Source: Larimichthys crocea (lineage: Eukaryota; Chordata; Actinopteri; Sciaenidae). From it: a stretch of 64,000 nt of DNA. Under the pieces are notes generated by a model. That model worked only from the letters and a program-made list of their open reading frames with translations, did not search any database and had not been told where the DNA came from. The DNA is taken from contig NC_040022.1 of NCBI RefSeq assembly GCF_000972845.2, forward strand, positions 3,629,181-3,693,180, given 5' to 3'. Made by a program: the position numbers and the translations under genes. Positions 8,937-38,843 of this stretch are shown here, one piece after another (the first letter of the stretch is position 1; each line of letters starts with the position of its first letter).

Positions 8937-10756
8937 CTGGTTTCAGTGACAAACTGAACACAGCACCTGAAGTTTCAGCTCCTGACATTTCGGCTCCTCT
9001 GGGCCGATCGTCTGCAGCTCTTTGTTCACGTAGCTCTCCAGGTGCGTCAGGAGTTGAGGTTTCCTTCCTGGGCCTGCGTAGATGTAGCTGCCACCTGTCC
9101 GGTTCACCTGTATCCCACACAAACATGAAGACACACGAAGCTGCTTCAACAGATCAATGATGAAGCCTCCATGCACAACTAAGTAAACATTTATATTTAT
9201 GGAGTGGTCAACGGTCTGTGTGTGTTGAACATAACCGCTGAGTTTTCCTTTCTGACATGTTAAAGGTCCAGTGTCTAGGATTTAGTGGCACCTAGTGGTA
9301 AGGTTGCAGACTGCAACCAACTGAATACTCTCAAATGCCGCAACTTCTCCTTCAGTGATGAAGCCTCCATGCACACCAAAGTATACATTTATATTTACGG
9401 AGTGGTCAACGCTCTGTTGAACATAACCGCTGTGTTTTCATTTGAACATAACTGCTGTGTTTTCATTTAAGCATAACCGCTGTGTTTTCATTTGAGCATA
9501 ACCGCTGTGTTTTCCTTTGAGCATAACCGCTGTGTTTTCATTTTAGCATAACCGCTGTGTTTTCATTTTAGCATAACCGCTGTGTTTTCCTTTGAGCATA
9601 ACCGCTGTGTTTTCATTTGAGCATAACCACTGTGTTTTCATTTGAACATAACCGCTGTGTTTTCATTTGAGCATAACCGCTGTGTTTTCATTTGAACATA
9701 ACCGCTGTGTTTTCCTTTGAGCATAACCGGTGTGTTTTCCTTTGAGCATAACCGGTGTGTTTTCTTTTGAGCATAACCGCTGTGTTTTCATTTGAACATA
9801 ACCGCTGTGTTTTCATTTGAGCATCACCGCTGTGTTTTCCTTTGAACATAACTGCTGTGTTTTCCTTTGAGCATAACCGCTGTGTTTTCATTTGAACATA
9901 ACCGCTGTGTTTTCCTTTGAGCATAACCACTGTGTTTTCCTTTGAGCATAACCGCTGTGTTTTCATTTGAGCATAACCGCTGTGTTTTCATTTGAGCATA
10001 ACCGCTGTGTTTTCATTTGAGCATAACCGCTGCGTTTTCATTTGAACATAACCGCTGTGTTTTCCCTTGAACATAACCGCTGCGTTTTCATTTGAACATA
10101 ACCGCTGTGTTTTCCTTTCTTACACGTCCAGTGTGTAAGATTTAGTGGCACCTAGTGGTGAAGTTGCAGACTGCAAGCCAACTGAATACTCTCTCCAACG
10201 CCGCACCCTCTCCTTCCTGTGAGCCGGTGATCATACACTGATGAAAACATACTGATAGATGTTGTATTCCGTTCCTGCTAATAGATACTCCTACTCTGGA
10301 CCTTTAACAGGTAAATAAAGTGACAGAAAGTCAGGTGTTTTCTTTTTGTGGACAAACTCGAGGCTCTAGTTCTTTTATATATATGAAACCTTTGTTTTCT
10401 TTAGTTTTGTAGCTTCAGATTCATTTTATTTGAGCCTTAATGGCTCCTGAGACGGTGAAGGTTGCTGTTGTGTCTCTTTTGTTACCTTCCCAGCTGCAGG
10501 TCGGACAGAAACACTCCTTCCTTCGTGGTCTTCCTCCTCAGTGTCATGCTGTTGTTCAAGTCTAACATGAAGAAGAACAGGTGAGCCACTCACAGGTGTA
10601 CTTTAGAGACACAGAGTGACGCATTCCCGACATTTCAATCACTTGCCTTTGTTGCTGTGACGGTGTTAAAGGCGGGAATCTAACGTGCGGAGACATCCTC
10701 GCGCTGAGGTCGTCGAGGACTTTGTGCGCGCGCGGGTCCAGGTGAGACTTCAGCAT
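6212..10756 (-). CDS. tsnaxip1: TSNAXIP1, translin-associated factor X-interacting protein 1 (short form)
   Basis: Eleven exons on the minus strand: 10756-10647, 10561-10486, 9107-8967, 8870-8777, 7956-7760, 7629-7491, 7348-7185, 7086-6973, 6852-6743, 6545-6425, 6319-6212. All junctions keep frame and give 457 residues. The known family is a coiled-coil protein that binds translin-associated factor X and is prominent in testis. Diagnostic blocks are LESYVNKEL (85-93), FKTYQPLLSAIK in exon 4, the charged coiled coil (about 141-345), DVVPRR (287-292) and AFPLKS (388-393). Exon 1 uses a GC donor (AG|GCAAGT). Compared with the mammalian protein, about 170 residues between the coiled coil and the AFPLKS block are absent and the tail is short. 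Introns are small. The start is the first ATG upstream of in-frame coding, 733 bases from the RANBP10 start. Confidence 0.9.
7341..7365 (-). other. Weak 3' splice site of TSNAXIP1 exon 7
   Basis: The frame-keeping acceptor ends in AATACAAGAAG (exon starting at 7348), with almost no pyrimidine tract. A better-looking CTCAG lies 8 bases downstream (exon from 7340) but would shift the frame. The in-frame choice restores the family pattern of an acidic pair before the VKL block, so I adopt it. Confidence 0.5.
8353..8600 (+). repeat. Teleost interspersed repeat, ~250-270 bp family (copy 1)
   Basis: Begins near AGGCTGGCTCCAGAAGTGAG and ends TGACAGGTGGGTGTGG. Near-identical copies lie at 23999-24271 and 39577-39847, a shorter one at 19127-19282, and an end fragment at 1-16. 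There is no coding capacity. It sits in TSNAXIP1 intron 4. Confidence 0.8.
8900..8930. repeat. (GT)n microsatellite
   Basis: Pure dinucleotide run in TSNAXIP1 intron 3, 37 bases from the exon 3 donor. Confidence 0.9.
9260..10307. mobile_element. Miniature inverted-repeat element swollen by an internal minisatellite
   Basis: The left end TTAAAGGTCCAG (9260-9271) and right end CTGGACCTTTAA (10296-10307) are perfect 12-bp inverted repeats. Next to the left end is the ATTTAGTGGCACCTAGTGGT block of a common teleost MITE. A second copy of that block at about 10140 follows the 25-bp array, so the array separates two copies of the left part. Located in TSNAXIP1 intron 2. Confidence 0.7.
9414..10120. 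repeat. 25-bp minisatellite (about 28 copies)
   Basis: The unit carries CATAACCGCTGTGTTTTCAT plus five more bases. Variants differ mainly at CATTT/CCTTT and GAG/GAA. The unit length is not a multiple of three, so the open frame on the minus strand (9688-9966) cycles through three peptide motifs and is an artefact. The sequence grew from a motif also present just left of the array inside the host MITE. Confidence 0.9.
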
Positions 10757-11175
10757 CGCTCGCGCCTCGGCATTGTAGCGGGGTTACCATGGTAACTCAG
10801 CAGCAGGACCCTCCCCGTGTATAGGAGACCGCGGCGCGCCTGACTAGTTTAGTGTAGAGTGACAGTAAACTTTGTTATAGAATGGCGTAAACATAAAAAC
10901 ACCTTTAAACGACTGTGTGTGTGTAAACTGTCAAGTCCGACTGGCGCCAAAAACAAACACGTGATATATTAAAAAAACACTTCTTTATAAATATCACATT
11001 AAAAACTAGCGCGGCCAACAGCTATGCTAAGCTAAAATCACTTCGCTCTTTTTCGCATAATATAACTTTATATATGTTTATTAATGTTCTGATTTATCCA
11101 ATAGACGTGCCGCTTATGGACACAGAAAAAGTTAGAGAATTATATAACGTTCTAAAAATGTAACCGTTTTAAAAA

Positions 11176-11197
11176 ACTACAACTCCCGGCAACCCGC
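11176..11197 (+). promoter_or_regulatory. ZNF143-like site
   Basis: ACTACAACTCCCGGCAACCC matches the ACTACA-spacer-TCCC-spacer layout of the ZNF143/SBS element, with a poorer 3' half (no ATGCA). It lies about 290 bases before the RANBP10 start codon. Confidence 0.55.
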
Positions 11198-11289
11198 TTT
11201 ACAGTGGAAGCCCTCACCCTTAGGGTCACGGTGGTGGATCTTTGTAGTTCTTTCCAGAGACGTTAACATAAACGGGAGCGTGCGGGTGG

Positions 11290-11313
11290 ACTACAGTACC
11301 CACAAGGCACCGC
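11290..11313 (+). promoter_or_regulatory. Second ZNF143-like site
   Basis: ACTACAGTACCCACAAGGCA is a second, looser match in the same orientation, 114 bases downstream of the first and 200 bases before the RANBP10 ATG. Confidence 0.5.
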
Positions 11314-11489
11314 TCACTCCTAACAGTACGTTCTGCTGCTGCTTATCCGGGGATGTCACACCACCGCTGCTATTTTCTCCCCTCAGTCCCTCTCACTCTC
11401 TCAGCCTGCAGCGGGCTGACACTGGCAGGCTTTGGATACCGAACAACCGAACGACAGGAGGCCGCGTTAACATCCACAGAGAAACAAAC

Positions 11490-30565
<19,076 letters not shown>

Positions 30566-30892
30566 CCCAGGTCCAGGTGAGTCCAGGTGAGTCCAGGTAC
30601 ATTCGCAGTGAGACACACACACACTGTCCGTCACACGAGGCTCACACCTGCGCCTCCTCTCCGACAGGTGAGCGACGAGCAGCACTGAGAGGAGGCGTGT
30701 CCAGCAGGTGGCTGTCATGGCGACGGAGGAGGAGGAGGGGAAGAGCATGCGTGTGATTGGTTGGTGTGTTTGGCCCGTCCCGTCAGACCGAGCCAGCGGC
30801 ACAGACGAAGAGGAGGCGAGGAGAGAAGGAGGCGAGGAGAGAAGGAGGCGAGGAGAGAAGGAGGCTTTCCTTTTTAATTTTTAGTATTATCA

Positions 30893-30898
30893 AATAAA
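30893..30898 (+). terminator. Candidate polyadenylation signal of RANBP10
   Basis: AATAAA 328 bases after the stop codon. Further AATAAA motifs occur at about 34050, so a longer 3' UTR cannot be excluded. Confidence 0.5.
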
Positions 30899-31179
30899 GA
30901 AACGTGTGACACTATTTAAAGATAATTAATTATTATTCTGTTTATCTAGACTTTTTTATAGTTTTATTTTATTCAGTTTGTCGTGCTCATCCCGGACAAA
31001 ACCGATTGGAACACCCTCACCTCACCTCTTTGTTTCTTTCTTCTGTTTTAACGGGTCCCTGCCGTCAGTATTGTTGCTGTTGCTGTTGTTGCTGTTGTTC
31101 GTCATATCACCGCAACCACGACACCCACATCCTGTTACCACGGTGACCGCCTCAGCTTCAGCGAGGTGCATTGACCGTT

Positions 31180-33360
31180 AGCCAGCTAGCCCTCTTTTAG
31201 CTAATGGGTAACATACCAGCTAGTAGCCGGCTAGGCTAGGCTAGGCTAGGCTAGGCTAAGGTTAGACACACAACACACTGGCTTTCTCCTTGCTAACTAG
31301 CTAGCTAGCTGTTGGCTTTCATCACTTGGCAGGCTCCATAAAACACCTATTAGCTAACAGGTAACATACTAGCTACTAGCTAGTAGTTAGCCTACTAGCT
31401 GCTGCTAACCGCTGCTCATAAACGCACCGCACAGTAACACACAACACTGGCTTTCTCCTTGCTAACTAACTAGCTAGCTAGCTATTGGCTAAGCTAATCT
31501 TTGTTTTCGTTTACTCACTTGGCTCCAAAGATTTAGCCCGCTAACATCTATTAGCTAATAGGTAACATACTAGCTAGTAGTTAAGTTACTAGCTGCTGCT
31601 AACTGCTGCTCATAAACACACCGCACAGTAACTACTGTTCTCTACATGTAGCTTAACGAGGCTACATATGTTACCTACCTACCGAGTGAGCCTAGCTAGC
31701 TTGCTAACTAGCTAGGCTGGCTAACAGCTAAAGTTTCAGACTCGGAGCCGCTCAGCGTGACAAACGCCTCCGATTGTGCAGCAGGTCATTTAAAAACTCA
31801 AAACGTAGTGCGGTGTGTCACGTTTCATGGATAAAATACTTTGAACCAAAGAAAAAAAAACATGATTAAAGGACCTCTGTAGTGACGGACCCCGCCAGTA
31901 ACGAGGCGGAGAGGATTCAATTGGAACGTTAGAGGTGTTGGGACCTTCATTTCACTGTAACGACCTCAGCATCGACCAATCAGTGATGTTGTTGCAGGTG
32001 GCAGAGCTCAGCTGCAGCTCATAGCACCGACTTCTCAGGACCCGACTGAACACTATTATCACGGCCGCCTCCAAAAACCTGTAACGAGCACGAGTCGAGC
32101 CACCGCCCCCCGAGGAGTTTGTTCAAACCGACCACAGCCCGAGCTTCTGTTAGAAATTCAAACGAAGAGGAGAAATCATTTTCCAAGCAGGTTTTCCTTT
32201 TTTAATTCCAGCACGCTCTTCGTGATAATTAAATCTGTTTGGGGGGCATTTGATTCAAAAACCACTTAACGGTTGTGAAAACTAGTTTTATGTGTGTCGG
32301 GGAAAAAGGCTTTTTATTTTCCATTCACACCCCTGCATTTCTCTGACACCCACACACCTGACTTCACTGTGTCATACCTATTATTAGACCAGAGTCCAGC
32401 TTATTCCATATATTTATTATTTATCCCCAGAAGTTTGTCCTTTTACGTTAAGGAAGGAAGGTTTAGTTACAGCAAAGTTTTTGAGACCTCTCCTGATTGA
32501 GGATTAATAAATAAGACGTACGAATGAATGGAGTAAAATATATATTTTAACCAATAAAGTCAAATTATTGAATTTAAGTTTTTATTTTAAGACAGAAGTT
32601 TTTCACCTTCTCCAAATATTTAGCATCCAGCTAGCCCTTATTAGCTAGTTAGTAACTTAGTAGCTACTTGCTAGTTAGCTGCTGCTGCTCATGAACACAC
32701 AGCACGGCTACAAAAGTTACCTAGCTAGCTAGCTAATGTTAATTATGTGTTTGTTAGCTGTCTGATAGCTAGTTAGCCAGCTAGCTAGCTATCCATCAAC
32801 TGCTATCTACCTAGCTTGCTAGCTAACTAACCTTTCCTTAAAAAAAAAGACAAACTTTTTTTTTTAACCACTGCCAGCTAAGCTAAGCTAACTAGCGAGC
32901 TAACCATTAACTGCCAGCTAGCTAGCTAACTAGCTACCCGCCAACTGCTATCTACCTAGCTTGCTAGTTAACTAGCTATCATTAGTTGATAATTCAGATT
33001 TATTCAGATTTATTTTTCCAATTCTGGAAATTTTCCTAAAAAAAAAAAAGAAGACAAACTTTTTTTGCCACTGCCAGCTAAGCTAAGCTAACTAGCGAGC
33101 TAACCGTTAACTGCCGGCTAGCCAGCTAGCTAATGTTAGTCAGTCTGTTAGCTGTCTGAGTGTTTGTCTTTCTCTGAGGACAAACAGTCTTTCTTTTTGC
33201 CGGCTAGCAAGCTAGCTAACTAGCTACCCACCAACTGCTATCTACCTAGCTTGCTAGCTAACTAGCTATCATTAGCCGATAATTCAGATTTCAGATTTAT
33301 TTTTCCAATTCTGGAAAAAAAAAACGACTAAGCTAAGCTAACTAGCGAGCTAACCGCTAA
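31180..33360. repeat. GCTA/TAGC-rich low-complexity region with diverged duplications
   Basis: Dense GCTAGCTAAC-like sequence broken by AT-rich stretches. Three related blocks (about 32760-33000, 33060-33270 and 33330-33370) share CAGCTAAGCTAAGCTAACTA and CAACTGCTATCTACCTAGCT. The motif is self-complementary, so many small hairpins are possible. No gene. Confidence 0.7.
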
Positions 33361-34351
33361 CTGCCATTCACAGGCCTGAGCTTCGTTTAAATTCAGTTTA
33401 TTGGATCTTTTTAGATATTTCGCTCTGAATGTTTCTTTGTTTTCACTCGGGGCTGAATGTTGTCTGACTGTTGGGCTGCTCTGTTGTGACCCGGTTTAAA
33501 CGGCTTGTGGATCCACCCTGACGTGTATATTTCCATTTTAATAAGAGCATTTTACATAGAGACGTATGGAATAATAATAACACAGGAGATGTGACGTTGG
33601 GGGGGTTTCCTGCAGGGTCAAACTTCTTACCACGCTGGTTTTTATAAAGACCTTCTGCTCTAATAGGAACTATTGTAATACTCCACATCTGCTTCGCAGC
33701 TGTAAAGGACTTCTGTTACACACTTATACCTGAAAGAACAACCTGCTGCACCTGTAGGGATCGAGTCTCCCAGCTGTCCTTTGTGTTCGAGCCTGGGCTG
33801 CGTCTCAGCACTGTTACCACGCATCCTTCCTCTTACCCCGGCGTAGACCTGATAGGCGCTGACGTGATCAGTGATTGTTTTGTTTTTTTAAAGGAAAGGG
33901 ACGTGAACAAACAAACAAACAAAAAAAAAAGGCCTCTGAAGCCACGTGGACTTCTTCCTGCAGAGAGGCCGGACAGAGAACGGACGAGCTGTGCACAAAC
34001 TGATCATGATTTTAATTTCATTATTTTGACTTTTGAGTTTTAGCAAAAAAATAAATAAATAAAAAATAAAAAAAATTGTGAATTGAGTTACCCTCTACTA
34101 AGCATGACGTTTAAAACCTTTAAAATGATAAAAAATGGAAAAATGATGATTAAAAAAAACAAAAAAACTATGTACTGGAAACATGTTAAAAAAAAAGAAA
34201 TATTGTATTCTGTTTAATTTTGACAGAATTATTTTTATTAAAATACATCCATAAGCATAAAAGTGAAGTCCTGTTTTTATTTACTGTGCTCCGCCTCAAC
34301 TCTGTGATTTACAGAGTTTATGATGGACAGTGAAGTAAACCGCTGACAGCT
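33361..34351. other. Non-coding, no feature recognised
   Basis: AT-rich towards the right (A-rich runs at 34040-34200). I see no exon or recognisable repeat here. Confidence 0.4.
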
Positions 34352-34945
34352 GTAGCTGCTGTTAGCTCATGTTAGCTCAGTCTGTTAGCTGCTGTTAGCT
34401 CATGTTAGCTCAGTTTGTTAGCTGCTGTTAGCTCAGTTTGTCAGCTGCTGTTAGCTCAGTTTGTTAGCTGCTGTTAGCTCAGTCTGTTAGCTGCTGTTAG
34501 CTCAGTTTGTTAGCTGTTGTTAGCTCAGTTTGTTAGCTGTTGTTAGCTCAGTGTGTTAGCTGCTGTTAGCTCAGTTTGTTAGCTGCTGTTAGCTCAGTTT
34601 GTCAGCTGCTGTTAGTTGATGTTAGCTGCTGTTAGTTCAGTTTGTTAGCTGTTGTTAGCTCAGTTTGTCAGCTGCTGTTAGCTCAGTTTGTTAGCTACTG
34701 TTAGTTGATGTTAGCTGCTGTTAGTTCAGTTTGTTAGCTGCTGTTAGCTCAGTTTGTCAGCTGCTGTTAGCTCAGTTTGTTAGCTACTGTTAGTTGATGT
34801 TAGCTCAGTTTGTCAGCTGCCGTTAGCTCAGTTTGTTAGCTGTTGTTAGCTCAGTTTGTTAGCTGTTGTTAGCTCAGTTTGTTAGCTGCTGTTAGTTGAT
34901 GTTAGCTCAGTTTGTTAGCTGCTGTTAGCTCAGTTTGTTAGCTTT
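34352..34945. repeat. 23-bp minisatellite
   Basis: About 25 copies of a unit containing TTAGCTGCTGTTAGCTCAGT, with TTAGTTGATG variants inserted in a semi-regular pattern. Confidence 0.9.
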
Positions 34946-35465
34946 TTTGTGGACTACCGGGCAGTGGAGGTTTTCAGGTCTGGAATGTGGAGGAATTCTG
35001 AGCAGGGCTGGTGTCGTGCCAGAACCAGAGCTGGACAATAATTAGGTTAACACCATGGGTCACGTTAGCTGCTCATTTAGTCGATGTTACCAACCCAAGA
35101 CTGGATTTTGATACGTTAGCTAGTTACCGATTTCTCTGCTTTGGCAGCTAAAGCCACATTATGACATGTTTGACATGCTCTGCAGTGACGTTAGCTTTGA
35201 CTTTGTCAATGTTAAGAATCCATTTCAAAGCTAACATTAGCTGTCCGTTAGCAGAGTAGATTTGGACCAGACATAATGGCAGAGGAGAAGAGAGTGACAG
35301 CTGTAGCTGCTGTTGGCTCATGTTAGCTCAGTTCGTCAGCTTGGCAGTGAGCTCAGAGCGACGGGTACCCGTCGCTGCCGAACTGAGTGTTTGTACCAAC
35401 AGGCGTTATGGACGACTAGGAAGAAGAAGAGGAGGTAACCAGGCTCAGCAGCTTCTATGGACATG

Positions 35466-35640
35466 ATGGCAGAGGAGAAGAGAGTGAAGAGGACGCTGAC
35501 GGAGGAAGCTAAGAAGAGAAAAGGAGAGAGTGAGCGAGCAAGAAGCCGCCGGACAAGAGTAAATGTGGGACTGACTTTTAGTGGTTGGTGAGAGCTTGGT
35601 GAAATAAAAGGCTGAAAGACAGACGCCGAGCTGGGCTGAC
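35466..35640 (+). pseudogene. Remnant of a repeat-derived basic open frame
   Basis: From the ATG at 35466 the frame reads RTLTEEAKKRKGESERARSR and on to a TGA at 35589, then continues in the same frame with further stops. The Lys/Arg/Glu-rich start resembles the N-terminus of uncharacterised, repeat-associated teleost proteins. The stops show it is inactive. The family assignment is from memory and uncertain. Confidence 0.35.
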
Positions 35641-36000
35641 TGCTGCTGGACTAGGCAGTGATATCAGCTGCTGCTGGGTCTGGTTCTGGTTCTGGGTCTG
35701 CTTACAATAAATGAACCCCAGTTCTTACTGTGAGCTGTCTGCACTCACTGTAGCTGGGCAGCAGAGGGCAGAAGAGCACTGAAGTAAACACTCAGTCATT
35801 TTACTCTCTTCATACATTGGTAGATAAATTATAAACATGTGTATGTTGTTTCAAAAAATGTTTCATCTGGTAATTTATCTGCATGTGTGGTTCCCATTTT
35901 GGATGATTTTATTACCTCCCACCTGAATTCAGTGTATTCGAGTTAGTTACCTGATGTGCTTCTCGTCTGTACTCGCAAGGTTCCTCGATGGCATCGGCGC

Positions 36001-36061
36001 TTTACAGTTTTTCTCCATTGGTTTGGCTCATTTCTTGAAACTGAGATGACATTCTCATAAC
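36001..36061 (+). repeat. Left terminal inverted repeat (61 bp)
   Basis: Exact reverse complement of 37668-37728. The element proper probably begins CAGTTTTTCTCC at 36005, after a TA at 36003-36004. Confidence 0.95.
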
Positions 36062-37724
36062 AACATGGACAAATCCCCAAACTATCTTGCAGTTTCTCAC
36101 AACAGAATGGCATTTATCATTGCTTTCATCACATTTCCAAATGCTTTGTACATGTGTCAAGCCTTTAGTACATCCTTGCAAATAGCTATGTACAAGTATC
36201 CTACAGTTAACACAATCAGCCAACATTTAGTAAATTTTTCAAATGAATGTATCTTGCTGATCTATCCCAATTGGTTGGTTTTCAGTGTCATGGTTATTGT
36301 CCTCAAAACATGTCAGCACATTTTCATCGTATAAGTCATCATATGCAGAATAGTCTGCTCAATTGTCAAAATAGTGTTAGGAAACTGGAATAGAATACAG
36401 TACATATTTTGGAAGATGTTATAGTAAATTTAGGATAATCAGGTTAGGTGAAATAAGTTTTTGACTAACGAAGGAGGCGTGTATAACCATGTGCGCGGCC
36501 ATCTCAGAAAATGGTGTGGCCACCCACAATGCAAGTTTGGGCCCATACAACACAGATAAACTCCTCCGTTTCCTGGATCAACTGTATCTTGATCTGGTCC
36601 CAGAAAATGAGAGGGGTCTCGAAGGGCCCCACCTACCCCAGTTTGTAATTATATGGGACAACGTTAGTTTCCACCGGGGTCCACGCATCCGGGGATGGTT
36701 CAACATGCATCCAAGAATGCACAATGTGTTCTTGCCACCATACTCTCCATTCCTCAATCCTATCGAGGAGTTTTTCTCTGCTTGGAGATGGAGAGTGTAT
36801 GAACACCATGCGGAAAACCAGAGGGCTCTCATGACTGCAATGGACGCTGCCTGTGAGGACATAACAGGGGATCAGTGTAGAGGATGGCTCAGGCATGCAC
36901 GACGCTTCTTCCCGCGCTGTATCTCAAGAGACAACATCAGATGCGATGTGGATGAGAATCTGTGGCCGAACAGAGCACAGAGAATGGATGGCCAGGAAGA
37001 TGAGGATGGTGACCAGGAGAGAGAGGGGAGTGACCGTGACTAAACAAAATGTCTTCATTTGTGACTCTTTGTATTTACAGTGCTGATTTGTTGATTTTTT
37101 TCTTTTTTGTGGGTTTTTGTATTTTGTGTACACAGTATATTTTCCTTTTTTACGGTTCCCTACCTACTGTAATGTGTACAATTTACGTTAGTTGAGAATA
37201 AAAATGAAAATTCCTCGGCAGAATGAGTGCAGTGTGTGTGTGTGGTGTGAAAATGTTATGCCTATAGTTAGAAATATGCCATGACAAAGCGTCTAAGCAT
37301 TTTGACTTGCAGTACTTACACAATACCAAAGGGACAATGCATTTTGGAGGCACTGACTAGTTATATGAGAAGGGAATGTAGTTTTGACTGAAGGGTAAAC
37401 TGTTTTGGGAGCTGTACAAACATTGCCAGGTGATCCATGTAGTTGTGCAGTACCATCCAAGTTATTTTGACAGAAGTACTAAATGAATCAAAATGTGCCA
37501 AAGCAATTGAGAAGGATCCATGCCATTTTTATGGTACTGACTATTTACATGGGAAAGGGATTTCATTTTGAAGCATGGATGAGTAGTTTTGGGAGACAAA
37601 TTACATTTTGCTGGTTATCTGAAGTGTTGTGCAGAACTGCAAGTCTGTTTGGCCAAATTGCTTTATAGTTATGAGAATGTCATCTCAGTTTCAAGAAATG
37701 AGCCAAACCAATGGAGAAAAACTG
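36005..37724 (+). mobile_element. IS630/Tc1-mariner-type DNA transposon, internally deleted
   Basis: 1.72 kb between CAGTTTTT and AAAAACTG ends, each next to a TA, the target used by the IS630-Tc1-mariner superfamily. The inverted repeats are identical over 61 bases. One open frame (36489-37043) encodes only the C-terminal half of a DDE transposase, so the element cannot encode a complete enzyme. The rest is non-coding. Confidence 0.85.
36489..37043 (+). CDS. IS630/Tc1-type DDE transposase, C-terminal part
   Basis: This 184-residue frame has the second catalytic Asp at D57 (VIIWDNVSFH) and the acidic residue of the third motif at E93 (PPYSPFLNPIEEFF). A conserved tail (CRGWLRHARRFFPRC) and acidic C-terminus follow. 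The N-terminal DNA-binding region and first catalytic Asp are missing. Upstream codons in frame (EACITM) still look family-like before a TGA at 36462, so the ATG at 36489 is probably an internal Met of the original protein. It cannot be catalytically active by itself. Full-length relatives are commonly about twice as long. Confidence 0.85.
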   Translation: MCAAISENGVATHNASLGPYNTDKLLRFLDQLYLDLVPENERGLEGPHLPQFVIIWDNVSFHRGPRIRGWFNMHPRMHNVFLPPYSPFLNPIEEFFSAWRWRVYEHHAENQRALMTAMDAACEDITGDQCRGWLRHARRFFPRCISRDNIRCDVDENLWPNRAQRMDGQEDEDGDQEREGSDRD

Positions 37725-37728
37725 TAAA
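37668..37728 (-). repeat. Right terminal inverted repeat (61 bp)
   Basis: Perfect complement of 36001-36061. Its end AAAAACTGTAAA mirrors TTTACAGTTTTT at the left. The first four bases outside the element on each side make a TTTA/TAAA palindrome, fitting insertion into a TTTAAA site. Confidence 0.95.
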
Positions 37729-38202
37729 ACAACTCGAGCTTTCAGAAGTTAAGATTGGAGCAAAGGAGGATTTGAACCCAAACCAAATAATCGACATGAA
37801 AATATCCCATGAATGCTGTATAACATAAATATTAGTGTTTTACTCTATAATTAACAGTCTGTGATGTAACATACGACTTTAGTCTGTGTAAATTCCCTTA
37901 AAATGTCATATATATAAAAGTTTTGTCATGAAATATGACAGATGACTGTAACTGAGCTTCATTATGCAATTAAATTTTCTTTCCCACATGTGGCACATAC
38001 CGTTTATACCGTATATGTGCGTACAGCCCATTTCATAGAGTAAACTCTACACAGTAAGTGTCCGTCATGAACATCACGGCTTCTTTTCTGAGATATTTTC
38101 AATATAAAAACAAAAATTTGGACGCTTCATAGAGTCAGCGCTGTGAAATCTTTCATACAAAGAGTTTATGGTTTAATCTGGATGTGTAGGCTACGGTAAA
38201 TG

Positions 38203-38747
38203 CACTGTAACAAAAAGTGTCTTAAAAGTGTTTTACAGTGAACAACGACTAAAATATACCGTGAAGTATGACTGTGTTTTTCCTTTATACAGTTAAACAG
38301 TCACTCTTGAAAACCTTTTATTTTAAGGATGATTTTATTTTATAGAATAAAGTAGTATTTTATTTTATAGACTGTTAATTATACAGTAAAATGCCGTAAT
38401 ATTTAATGACGTATTTTACTGTCATCAGTTTTTCACCATAACATCTACAGACATTTAAAAATATAAAATAAAACAACAACCTTAACTGTGATATCAATAT
38501 TACTGGTTAGTTATATCATATTTATTACGGCAATATTCTGTCAACCGTCAAAAACGACTGTTTTTGTTTTACAGTCGTATGGCAAAAGCTTTTATTTCTA
38601 CATTTAAACATTGTATTTTATATAAGGGACTGTTCATTTTAATATTAGGAAAAAGTTATACCATATTTATTACGGTGAAATTCTGTCAATCACAGCTGAC
38701 CGTTTTTTACCATTTAAAACAACTGTTTGTTTTTCTTTTTACAGTGT
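38203..38747. mobile_element. AT-rich MITE-like element
   Basis: Left end near CACTGTAACAAAAAG and right end near CTTTTTACAGTGTG are imperfect inverted repeats. The interior has repeated TTACGGTGAAATTCTGTCAA-like blocks (about 38525 and 38670). Non-coding. Confidence 0.45.
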
Positions 38748-38749
38748 GC

Positions 38750-38811
38750 CCCGGTCCTGTACATGCCAGTTCAAACATCTCGAGGCTGTAATGATGCACG
38801 AGCTGAGCGTG

Positions 38812-38843
<32 letters not shown>

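Larger units (their letters stand above)
10757..11489. promoter_or_regulatory. Bidirectional promoter between TSNAXIP1 and RANBP10
   Basis: The two start codons face away from each other 733 bases apart. The interval contains two ZNF143-type sites nearer RANBP10 and GC-rich sequence next to the TSNAXIP1 start. Its left third is AT-rich. The same divergent gene pair exists in human, which supports an old shared promoter. Confidence 0.65.

Noticed and set aside
36065..36334. 89-codon frame left of the transposase
   Set aside because: It does not contain the missing transposase N-terminus and resembles no known protein.
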